A stretch of DNA of 21,606 nucleotides from Dehalococcoidia bacterium UBA3254 (GTDB lineage: Bacteria; Chloroflexota; Dehalococcoidia; Dehalococcoidales; UBA3254), in the NCBI GenBank assembly GCA_002362735.1, contig DEUU01000047.1:1-21606 (forward strand), read 5' to 3'. Below are positions 15,409-21,606 of the stretch, piece after piece. The notes under the pieces were generated by a model. It saw only the letters and a list, made by a program, of their open reading frames with translations, was not told the origin of the DNA and did not search any database. The position numbers and the translations under genes are program-made. How positions within the stretch are numbered: position 1 is the first letter of the stretch; each line of letters starts with the position of its first letter.

Positions 15409-16152
15409 CTAAATCAACCAGTGATCAAAAGCCAGCATAGTGATCAATAAAAATGCAATTGATGTCGCCAGTTCATTTATCGCACCATAGGTATCACCGG
15501 TGAGACCCCTTAACTGGTTTTTTAAATAAATCGCGGCGATAGTTACCGTTATCCAGACACCGGCCATGATTACTACGCCCGCCATTTTGAATAATACTAC
15601 AGCGGGTATCAAGCTGACTACTGAAGCAATGACAAATTGGCGCCAGCTCACTCCCTCTTTGAAAGATGTGCCCAGGCCTTCAAGTCTGGCGTAGGGATAG
15701 ACAAAGATAGCATTGACCATAGCCCAGCGGCTTAGAGTTGGAGCGACTATCAGAGTCGCAAACATCAAATTACCGGGGATGCTATTCAGAAAAACATATT
15801 CCATCAATAGAACCAGAGCGACCCCAATGGCTGCAAAACTACCGATCCGGCTGTCTCGCATAATTTCGAGTCTTCTCTCCGGAGTGCGGTGTCTGGCCAT
15901 GCCATCCATCGTGTCCGCTAATCCATCCAGATGCAATCCTCCGCTGAATAACACCAGAAGAGCGATCAGGATGATATTCACTGCCGCCCCCGGCAAAATC
16001 ATCTTGAGAAGATAATTGATACCGGCCAGCACCAGACCGATTATTGCTCCTACCACCGGAAAATAAGCGGACGCGCGTCCCAGCTGCTGGCTCGTAAAAT
16101 TAGTTTTTACCGGCAGAATCGTAAGAAACTGGAATGCCGCTAAAAGACTCAA
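15409..16152 (-). CDS. cobS: Adenosylcobinamide-GDP ribazoletransferase (cobalamin synthase)
   Basis: Integral membrane enzyme of 247 residues. It joins AdoCbi-GDP with alpha-ribazole (or its phosphate), the last assembly step of cobalamin, at the cytoplasmic membrane. It has the N-terminal FQFLTILPV and the acidic catalytic motif HLDGLADTMDGMA (about 73-85). TYGAINELA lies near the C-terminus, and about six or seven hydrophobic spans are visible. The start is TTG at 16152, with a perfect AGGAGG six bases upstream, so the TTG is well supported. Nine bases separate it from cobC. Confidence 0.96.
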   Translation of the reverse strand: MSLLAAFQFLTILPVKTNFTSQQLGRASAYFPVVGAIIGLVLAGINYLLKMILPGAAVNIILIALLVLFSGGLHLDGLADTMDGMARHRTPERRLEIMRDSRIGSFAAIGVALVLLMEYVFLNSIPGNLMFATLIVAPTLSRWAMVNAIFVYPYARLEGLGTSFKEGVSWRQFVIASVVSLIPAVVLFKMAGVVIMAGVWITVTIAAIYLKNQLRGLTGDTYGAINELATSIAFLLITMLAFDHWLI

Positions 16153-16233
16153 AAAGATCCTCCTGATACCGGGTCAGAATCGGGGAATTACAATTACTCT
16201 TAAAGGTATTACTTTGATTATTTAATTATCCGT

Positions 16234-17292
16234 TTACTCTTTCTCCGACACTCCGGCTTCCGCGAATGTAGCCATCTCGTTTAAAGTCCGGCAAGCCGCT
16301 TCGGCAAGTGAAATTCCAAGCGCCGCTCCGGTCCCTTCTCCAAGTCTCATGTCCAGGTCCAGCAGTGGCTTCAGACCCAGGTATTCCATCATTATCTTGT
16401 GTCCCGGTTCAAACGATAGGTGGGCCGCAATCAGATAGTCCTTAACCTGAGGACACAAGCCGGTGGCGATTAAAGCAGCCGCGCCGGAAATAAAACCATC
16501 TACCATGACCGGGACGCGGTTGGCGGCCGCCCCCAGCATTACACCAGCCAGTCCCCCTATTTCCAGCCCTCCTACTTTAGCCAGCACTTCCAACGGTCTA
16601 CCAGTTTCCGGCTTGTTTAAGTCCAGGGCCTTATTGATGACTTCTATTTTATGCTGAAGCTGTTTATCATCCAACCCGGTCCCTCGACCTGTCACCTCCG
16701 CGGCTGTTTTCCCGGTGAATACCGAGCAAATCGCGCTGCTGGCAGTCGTGTTCCCGATTCCCATTTCACCTGTCCCAATGATGTCCAGCCCTTTATTAAT
16801 CTCAGTTTTAACGACTTCTATACCGGCGGTGATAGCTTCAGTGGCTTCTCCGATGGTCATCGCCGGACCCTTGCACATGTTACGGGTCCCTGGAGCGACC
16901 TTATGGCGTAAAATTCCCATGAAAGAGGATGTCTTTCCGGCGATCCCGATATCTACTACAATCACCCTGGCTCCGACCTGCCGGGAAAGAGCGTTGATAG
17001 CCGCTCCGCCGCGGATAAAATTAAGCACCATCTGGCCGGTGACTTCCTGAGGATAAGCACTTGTCCCTTCCGCCACTACTCCGTGGTCGGCCACCATCAC
17101 CACAATCGCTTTTTGTTTGATTTGAGGTCTGGACTTGCCCTGTATGCCCGCCAATTGTATCGAAAGCTCTTCCAGTCTTCCCAGGCTGCCGGCCGGTTTA
17201 GTCAGAGTTTCCTGTCTCACCCGGGCCAGTGACATCGCATTCTTGTCCAGAGGTTGGATATTTTGAATTGTACTTTCTAATAAATTCGACAT
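16234..17292 (-). CDS. cobT: Nicotinate-nucleotide-dimethylbenzimidazole phosphoribosyltransferase
   Basis: Activates the lower-ligand base by exchange with nicotinate mononucleotide, giving alpha-ribazole phosphate. The 352 residues include KPAGSLGRLEELS, VVMVADHGV, GEMGIGNTTASSA, and the catalytic Glu E319 in LGEGTGAA (Salmonella E317). AAGGAG lies five bases before the ATG. The short intergenic stretch upstream contains a perfect palindrome that could fold in the mRNA just ahead of this ribosome binding site. CobT selects which benzimidazole enters the cofactor, so its presence means the cell can attach its own lower ligand to imported cobinamide-type corrinoids. Confidence 0.97.
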   Translation of the reverse strand: MSNLLESTIQNIQPLDKNAMSLARVRQETLTKPAGSLGRLEELSIQLAGIQGKSRPQIKQKAIVVMVADHGVVAEGTSAYPQEVTGQMVLNFIRGGAAINALSRQVGARVIVVDIGIAGKTSSFMGILRHKVAPGTRNMCKGPAMTIGEATEAITAGIEVVKTEINKGLDIIGTGEMGIGNTTASSAICSVFTGKTAAEVTGRGTGLDDKQLQHKIEVINKALDLNKPETGRPLEVLAKVGGLEIGGLAGVMLGAAANRVPVMVDGFISGAAALIATGLCPQVKDYLIAAHLSFEPGHKIMMEYLGLKPLLDLDMRLGEGTGAALGISLAEAACRTLNEMATFAEAGVSEKE

Positions 17293-17302
17293 TTACACTC
17301 CT

Positions 17303-18307
17303 TCATTTCTTTGCAAGGGGATCCCCTTGCAAGGGATAGGATCCACAGGTGCGGCAATAATCTGTTCTATCCCCTACTTTAGCTCCACAATCCGGACATT
17401 TACGACTTTCGCCAGCCTTCGTCCCCGGAATGCCGCATTCCTTCCGGTAAATTTCGTAATAGTGCATCTGCTCTTTATCCCGAATCCGGACTTTATCATC
17501 TTCATAGTATTTTCTTTTCTTACGGTTAAATTCTTCATCGGAAATCCGGGAAGAGAAAAGTGAAGGCAATACAGTTGTCCCGGTTCCTACCTCCAGTGGA
17601 GCTTTTTCCCTCCAGGCCAGTCTCGGAGTTATAAGATCCTCAAAAGCCTTACGTAAAATCCATTTACCATACGTCCGTCCTTTCTCCTCCCTGACATTTA
17701 ATTTCGCGTCTAAACTCATCGCCAGGACTTTGAACTCCGGGTCCAGAATCGGGAGTTTAGCTTCAATTCCCAAAGAATTAGCCAGAGGTATTGAGGAAAA
17801 AGTCATGTTTTCCCACATTTCATTTAGCGCCGCACGAAGTTGTTCATCGGACATACCAAAGAAGAAGCTATATCCGGCAAACAGCTCGTCGCCGCCATCA
17901 CCTGTCATAACCGTTTTCAATCCAGCCTGGCGGGCAGTCTTCAAACCGACAAAAGCCGCAGCGCTGTTGCGCACTTCCATCGGATCGAAGGTTTTTAAAA
18001 CCTTAATGGAAGCGCAAAATCCTTCCTCCAGTTCCTCATCACCGAAATAATGAATTTCATGTTTCAGGTTAAAAAGAGCGGCTACCTGCCTGGCGTATTC
18101 AATATCCGGGTTGGGAGCTCCTCTTAATGCGACCGTAATGCAATCCGGTTTACGCCATCTGGCGGCCAGCCCCGCCAGGATAGAGGTGTCCAAACCTCCA
18201 GAAAGGAGCATTCCATCGGATAGATTACGCCTGACACTCTTTTCCAGGGCAAGCTTAATGTCATCACAAATCGTTTCAATAGAATGCACAAACTCGGATG
18301 GTACCAT
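17303..18307 (-). CDS. Asparagine-synthase-like PP-loop ATPase with C-terminal zinc ribbon, unknown role in B12 operon
   Basis: A 334-residue protein with only the synthetase half of AsnB. The PP-loop LSGGLDTS ends at residue 42, GDGGDELFAGY lies at 136-146, and EAKLPILDPEF at 182-192 is typical of AsnB C-domains. The N-terminal class-II glutaminase domain is absent, so free ammonia or another amine, or ammonia from a partner, must be the nitrogen donor if it forms amides. The C-terminus adds a zinc ribbon with C304, C307, C318 and C321. The ATG overlaps the btuD stop by one base (TAATG), with AAAGGAGG about six bases ahead. cobT follows after ten bases, so it is firmly in the operon. It may be a corrinoid-modifying ligase or adenylating enzyme; this is inference. 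Confidence 0.88.
   Translation of the reverse strand: MVPSEFVHSIETICDDIKLALEKSVRRNLSDGMLLSGGLDTSILAGLAARWRKPDCITVALRGAPNPDIEYARQVAALFNLKHEIHYFGDEELEEGFCASIKVLKTFDPMEVRNSAAAFVGLKTARQAGLKTVMTGDGGDELFAGYSFFFGMSDEQLRAALNEMWENMTFSSIPLANSLGIEAKLPILDPEFKVLAMSLDAKLNVREEKGRTYGKWILRKAFEDLITPRLAWREKAPLEVGTGTTVLPSLFSSRISDEEFNRKKRKYYEDDKVRIRDKEQMHYYEIYRKECGIPGTKAGESRKCPDCGAKVGDRTDYCRTCGSYPLQGDPLAKK
17313..17335. repeat. Nested palindromes between the AsnB-like gene and cobT
   Basis: GCAAGGGGATCCCCTTGC (17313-17330) is an 18-bp perfect palindrome that overlaps a second one, CCCTTGCAAGGG (17324-17335). The region spans the last codons of the AsnB-like gene (…DPLAKK) and lies just upstream of the cobT ribosome binding site. 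In the minus-strand mRNA it could form a hairpin with a GATC loop. Confidence 0.75.
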
Positions 18308-19119
18308 TAATCTCCTCCTTTAATTTTGGTGGATGTACTCCGGCTACTGGCAGGTATTACTACCGGGAGACCGTTTTCCGGATGAAAATTGATGAAGCTC
18401 TCGGTACCGTAGACTTCTTTAATATTGGCCGAAGTGACGATTTCAGCCGGCGTTCCTTCGGCAAAAATCCGGCCTTCTTTTATCATGAGTATTCGGTGGC
18501 AGTACTGCGACGCCAGGTTCAAGTCATGAAGCGCGATAAGAACAGCCAGCTTTCTCTCCTGGCAAAGGCCCTGGATAAGGTCGAGAATCTCGATTTGATT
18601 GTTAATATCCAGGTTGGCAGTTGGTTCATCCAGCAGCATCGCTTGAGGCTCTTGGGCCAGTACCCGGGCAATGGTCACTCGCTGTCTTTCTCCGCCCGAA
18701 AGTTCACCCATCGGGCGCTCTGCCAGACCTGTTATCCCCGTTCTCTCCATCGCCAACCATGTGATCGCCATATCCCGGGAACTCTCATTTCTTAACAGGC
18801 CCAGGTGCGGGTTACGACCTAACAGTACAACTTCGGAAACTGTGAACGTATCCGGCAAGGCAGGATTTTGCGGGACAACTCCAATAATTCGTGCTAAATC
18901 GTTCCTGGAAAAACGAGTAAGATCCTTCTGATTCAACATAATCTTTCCTGATCGTAAAACCAGGGATCGGCCGATGGCTTTTATGATGCTGGTCTTGCCG
19001 CAGCCATTCGGGCCGATGAGCCCTACCAGTTGTCCGGGGCCGATTCGGAAGCTTAAACCCTTCACCACCAAACGGTGATCGTAGCTTAATGATATATTGT
19101 CTATTTCAAGGTTAAACAT
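18307..19119 (-). CDS. btuD: Corrinoid ABC transporter ATP-binding protein
   Basis: ATPase of 270 residues that drives corrinoid import through BtuC. Walker A GPNGCGKT is at 36-43. The Q-loop is in VVPQNPALPD, the signature LSGGERQRV is at about 138-146, Walker B AMLLDEPTANLD at about 158-169, and the switch His is in IALHDLNLA. The C-terminal part (EVYGTESFINFHPENG) is typical of the Fe-siderophore/B12 (FecE/BtuD) subfamily. By sequence alone it could serve heme or siderophores; the riboswitch and cob genes make corrinoid the substrate. AGGA lies five or six bases before the ATG. It is translationally coupled to the AsnB-like gene. Confidence 0.93.
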   Translation of the reverse strand: MFNLEIDNISLSYDHRLVVKGLSFRIGPGQLVGLIGPNGCGKTSIIKAIGRSLVLRSGKIMLNQKDLTRFSRNDLARIIGVVPQNPALPDTFTVSEVVLLGRNPHLGLLRNESSRDMAITWLAMERTGITGLAERPMGELSGGERQRVTIARVLAQEPQAMLLDEPTANLDINNQIEILDLIQGLCQERKLAVLIALHDLNLASQYCHRILMIKEGRIFAEGTPAEIVTSANIKEVYGTESFINFHPENGLPVVIPASSRSTSTKIKGGD

Positions 19120-19198
19120 CTCGATCCTGAAAATAAACGGTCATATTTAATCTAAACGTAATTTCCTTAAACTTATAACGCAAAACGCTTCTTTTCCC

Positions 19199-20287
19199 TT
19201 AAAATACGGCCTTCTTTTTCCGCCTCAAGAGGAACAGAAAGAACGGCGCTCCGATAAAAGCGGTAATTATACCAACAGGTATCTCCGTAGGCGGCATAAT
19301 TGTCCGGCTGGCAGTATCTGCCAGGACCAGGAGTATCGCTCCCGTCAGAGCGGATAAAGGTAAAAGAGACCGGTGGTCCGGTCCCCAGACCATCCGCACC
19401 GCATGCGGAATGATAATGCCGACAAATCCGATGGTACCAACGAAGCAGACCGCAGCCGCGGTAATCAGGGTTGAAGCGACCAGAAGAATCAGCTTGGTCC
19501 GCTCTACGTTGATTCCAAGCTGCTGTGCCTGATCTTCATCTAGCTGCATCACGTTCAGAGGCCTGGCATAAACAAAAATAACTCCCAGCCCAGCGGCGAT
19601 ATAAGGGGACACCAGCTTGATCTGGTCCCAGTTACTGAGAGAAAAACTTCCCATAAACCAGGACATGATAGCGTGCGTGCGGTCCGGCGCAATGATGGTT
19701 ATGTAAGAAGTAAGTGAAATCAGAAAAGCCCCGATCGCTGCCCCGGCCAGTATCAAAGTTGTGACCGGCAAGGATTTTCTGACTCTGGCAATGAGGTAAA
19801 CTGCCGAAACGGCGGCGAGCGCCCCCAGGAAGGCCAGCAGGGGAATAAAATACACGCCCAAAAAATGCCAGGGTAAGATAAAACCGATAGCCGCCCCGAG
19901 CGCTGCCCCCTGGGCTACTCCGATCAAATACGGGTCTGCCAGAGGATTGCGGAAAAGCCCCTGATACGTCGCACCGGCTACACCCAGAGCCGCCCCGGTA
20001 ATTCCTGCCATGATGATCCGCGGCAGGCGGATACCCCAGATGATCATATCTGTAGTGGATGACCAGTCGCCGGTAATATTAACAAAAGGTAAATGGGACA
20101 GCAGGATTTTCCATACGGTTAGATACGGAATTCGCACACTTCCAACGGTTAAAACCAGGACGGCTATTAATACACAGGCCGCCACCAGCGCGCCGATAGA
20201 ATAAATCCTTAAATGCTTCTTCCGGGTGTACGCGGTCATCGCGCGGCTAACCGGACCCGCCATCATTTTCTCGTAACTTGTTTCCAT
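19199..20287 (-). CDS. btuC: Corrinoid ABC transporter permease (FecCD family)
   Basis: Membrane permease of 362 residues with about nine or ten spans. The FecCD/BtuC family blocks are GAALGVAGATYQGLFRNPLADPYLIGV (in part, about 97-123) and GFVGIIIPHAVRMVWGPDHR near 285-304, the latter containing the region that contacts the ATPase. A 25-30 residue hydrophilic N-terminal extension precedes the first span. No strong ribosome binding site supports the first ATG (AGGT lies ten bases away), and a start at the internal Met 17 is possible. A 79-base gap separates it from btuD. Confidence 0.92.
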   Translation of the reverse strand: METSYEKMMAGPVSRAMTAYTRKKHLRIYSIGALVAACVLIAVLVLTVGSVRIPYLTVWKILLSHLPFVNITGDWSSTTDMIIWGIRLPRIIMAGITGAALGVAGATYQGLFRNPLADPYLIGVAQGAALGAAIGFILPWHFLGVYFIPLLAFLGALAAVSAVYLIARVRKSLPVTTLILAGAAIGAFLISLTSYITIIAPDRTHAIMSWFMGSFSLSNWDQIKLVSPYIAAGLGVIFVYARPLNVMQLDEDQAQQLGINVERTKLILLVASTLITAAAVCFVGTIGFVGIIIPHAVRMVWGPDHRSLLPLSALTGAILLVLADTASRTIMPPTEIPVGIITAFIGAPFFLFLLRRKKKAVF

Positions 20288-20358
20288 TCTCTACTTACCT
20301 GCGAATGATTCTACCTGAAAAGGAGTAAGGCTATCCCCCTTAATACGGACGTTTTTGC

Positions 20359-21261
20359 TCACTTAAAAAGCTCCGGATGGGTAATTTTAGCCAGCTGCTC
20401 AAGGGCGTCAACGATACGTGGAGTAGTGCGGCCGAAAATATCACTATCGATCAAATACACCTGTTTATTTTTCAGAGCGTCTATCGCCTTGAGCCTGGGT
20501 TCGTTATTGATATAGTTAAAAGATGTGTTTTGATCGCCCATACTGCTCATGACGATAATAATCTGGGGATTTTTCTCCAGCAGCGTTTCCAGGCTGATCG
20601 TACTGAATCCCTGGAGGTCGCCGGCGATGTTGCTCCCTCCGGCCTTTTCGATCAGATCATTGACCATTGTATTACGACCTGCGGTCCAGATGGGGTCGTG
20701 CCAGGTGACATAGAAAACGCGCGGTTTTTCGGTAGTCGGGGTAACAGTTTTTTCTGTCACTGCTTTAATTCTCTGTCTGAGATTTGAGGCTAGTTCTCCG
20801 GATTCCCTGGTTTTTCCCGTGATACTGCCTATTATACCGATATCGCTCAGGACGTTGTCCACATTTCCAGGGCTGATCACCATAGTCGGGATGCCGAGTT
20901 TCTCCAGGGCTGGAACAACCTCCGTTTTTTGGAGATCATCAGCCAATATCAGATCCGGCTGCAGCGACACTATTTTTTCCACATCTACATTGCTGAACTC
21001 GGAAACTTTAGGCTTGTTCTGAGCTTCGGGAGGATAATTACAGAATGTGGTTACTCCTATCAGGCGGTCCTGAAGCCCAAGAGCATAAACCATTTCGGTG
21101 TTGCTCGGTGAAAGCGAAATAATTCGCTGGGGAATTTTATTTATTTGTACACTCCGTCCGAGGTCGTCGGTGATATTGCCCGGTGATGATGTCGCCTGGC
21201 ATCCAGCCATAGCCAGTAATCCAATTGCAGCTAAAATTATCATAATGCGTGAAAATCTCAT
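20359..21261 (-). CDS. btuF: Corrinoid ABC transporter substrate-binding lipoprotein
   Basis: Periplasmic-face binding protein of 300 residues with a lipoprotein signal. It has basic residues at 2-5, a hydrophobic stretch (6-19), and the lipobox MAGC with the lipidated Cys at 21. The mature part is a type-III periplasmic-binding fold (PRIISLSPSNTEMVYALG, VEKIVSLQPDLILAD, IIEKAGG-type segment, LEKNPQIIIV). AAGG lies four or five bases before the ATG. It is the first gene of the operon, directly downstream of a cobalamin riboswitch, which makes corrinoid rather than siderophore or heme the expected ligand. Confidence 0.92.
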   Translation of the reverse strand: MRFSRIMIILAAIGLLAMAGCQATSSPGNITDDLGRSVQINKIPQRIISLSPSNTEMVYALGLQDRLIGVTTFCNYPPEAQNKPKVSEFSNVDVEKIVSLQPDLILADDLQKTEVVPALEKLGIPTMVISPGNVDNVLSDIGIIGSITGKTRESGELASNLRQRIKAVTEKTVTPTTEKPRVFYVTWHDPIWTAGRNTMVNDLIEKAGGSNIAGDLQGFSTISLETLLEKNPQIIIVMSSMGDQNTSFNYINNEPRLKAIDALKNKQVYLIDSDIFGRTTPRIVDALEQLAKITHPELFK

Positions 21262-21325
21262 TTTACCTTATCCTTAATGTTAATTCTGCCTGATCTGCAC
21301 ACCTGTCCCCTGAACCTTAAACAAC

Positions 21326-21389
21326 CTGGGACGGCCCAGAACGCTCTGTCATTATTCCATGTTTCGATTTTTTATCCTGCGTCAGCAGG
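21326..21389 (-). promoter_or_regulatory. Leader hairpins between riboswitch terminator and btuF
   Basis: Two short stems follow the terminator in the transcript. CCTGC/GCAGG closes a 4-base loop (21389-21376), and CTGGG/CCCAG closes a 4-base loop (21339-21326). The second overlaps a 10-base stretch (21345-21336) perfectly complementary to the riboswitch core at 21496-21487. No promoter is evident here, so btuF should depend on read-through from the riboswitch. Confidence 0.35.
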
Positions 21390-21433
21390 TTAATAAAAAG
21401 AAAATCCCCCTCAATAACTTTCGAGGGGGATTT
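21390..21433 (-). terminator. Riboswitch-controlled intrinsic terminator
   Basis: In the transcript AAATCCCCCTC (21433-21423) pairs with GAGGGGGATTT (21412-21402) around a 10-base loop. TTTTCTTTTTATT follows. The 5' arm can alternatively pair with GAGGCGGGAT (21459-21450) with one bulged C, which is the expected antiterminator. Confidence 0.9.
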
Positions 21434-21444
21434 AAAGACTTCCG

Positions 21445-21599
21445 ATTATATCCCGCCTCCTTTCCCGCGGAGGAATTACCTGATTCAGCGTTCTGGCTTC
21501 CCCTTTCTAACCGGGGTTACAGCAGGCGGTACTGCGCCGGAATCTCACCGGCTTGCACTCTGAGTCCCAGCATATTCTATTGTCTATCAGAATACAACA
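21445..21599 (-). ncRNA. Cobalamin riboswitch (compact form) controlling the btu-cob operon
   Basis: The transcript carries the B12-element landmarks in order. GCCGGTGAGATTCCGGC (21552-21536) forms a closed stem-loop. CCGCCTGCTGTAA (21529-21517) is equivalent to the usual CCGCCACTGTAA. A CCCC/GGGG stem (21516-21513 with 21503-21500) follows, then AGCCAGAACGC (21498-21488), the counterpart of the conserved AGCCAGGAGACC. Then CCTCC (21473-21469) can pair with GGAGG (21460-21456), an anti-antiterminator, leading into the terminator. Ligand binding should therefore stop transcription when cobalamin is plentiful. The aptamer is only about 110-130 bases, without the large peripheral arms of class I. 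The exact 5' end is uncertain at the window edge. Confidence 0.88.
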
Positions 21600-21606
21600 A
21601 TTCTGA

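Noticed and set aside
21445..21450. TATAAT on the minus strand between the riboswitch and its terminator, possible second promoter
   Set aside because: There is no -35 hexamer at 16-18 bases, and the sequence is already explained as riboswitch expression platform.
21574..21600. TTGTTG and TAGAAT on the minus strand as the riboswitch promoter
   Set aside because: Spacing is 15 bases and initiation would fall inside the aptamer. The true promoter probably lies beyond the window edge.

Overview
The window is bacterial chromosomal DNA of moderate GC content (not computed). It is gene-dense, with strong sigma70-type promoters and frequent TTG starts. The gene set suggests a strict anaerobe that salvages corrinoids, perhaps a Chloroflexota member near Dehalococcoidia. 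It includes ClpC, a sodium-pump decarboxylase membrane module, a corrinoid uptake and nucleotide-loop operon, and a GH13 enzyme with a Crp/Fnr-type regulator. The taxonomic reading is an inference from gene content; no marker gene in the window fixes it.

Left part (1-6594, + strand). clpC has a textbook promoter and its own terminator. It is followed by a biotin-carrier / small membrane protein / OadB-like / small membrane protein cluster. This is the membrane half of a Na+-translocating decarboxylase with no carboxyltransferase subunit, and it ends in a strong terminator. Next come 6-phosphofructokinase and a small multidrug-export-family membrane protein.

Middle (6591-13330). tgt (- strand) meets the previous gene tail to tail on a shared CTAG. 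An AT-rich 420-bp spacer separates tgt from hisH-hisF, the two subunits of imidazole glycerol phosphate synthase. These are followed by an OmpR-type response regulator whose receiver has lost its phosphorylation residues. A small Mth938-like protein lies on the other strand. Behind it is a 100-bp interspersed-repeat-like element with inverted ends. A Crp/Fnr-family regulator then overlaps an intact cytoplasmic GH13 glycosidase-family gene.

Right part (13504-21606, - strand). Nine genes are arranged as one operon: btuF-btuC-btuD-[AsnB-like PP-loop ATPase with zinc ribbon]-cobT-cobS-cobC-[Dph6-like PP-loop ATPase]-cobU. Upstream is a compact cobalamin riboswitch whose antiterminator, anti-antiterminator and terminator can all be traced by eye. 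Established functions give this logic: BtuFCD imports corrinoid; CobU activates cobinamide; CobT activates the lower-ligand base; CobS joins the two halves; CobC removes the phosphate. No adenosyltransferase, cobinamide amidohydrolase or corrin-ring synthesis gene is present, so this is salvage or remodelling. The two extra PP-loop ATPases both belong to amide-forming families and have no assigned role in the known pathway. They are the best candidates here for undescribed biochemistry.
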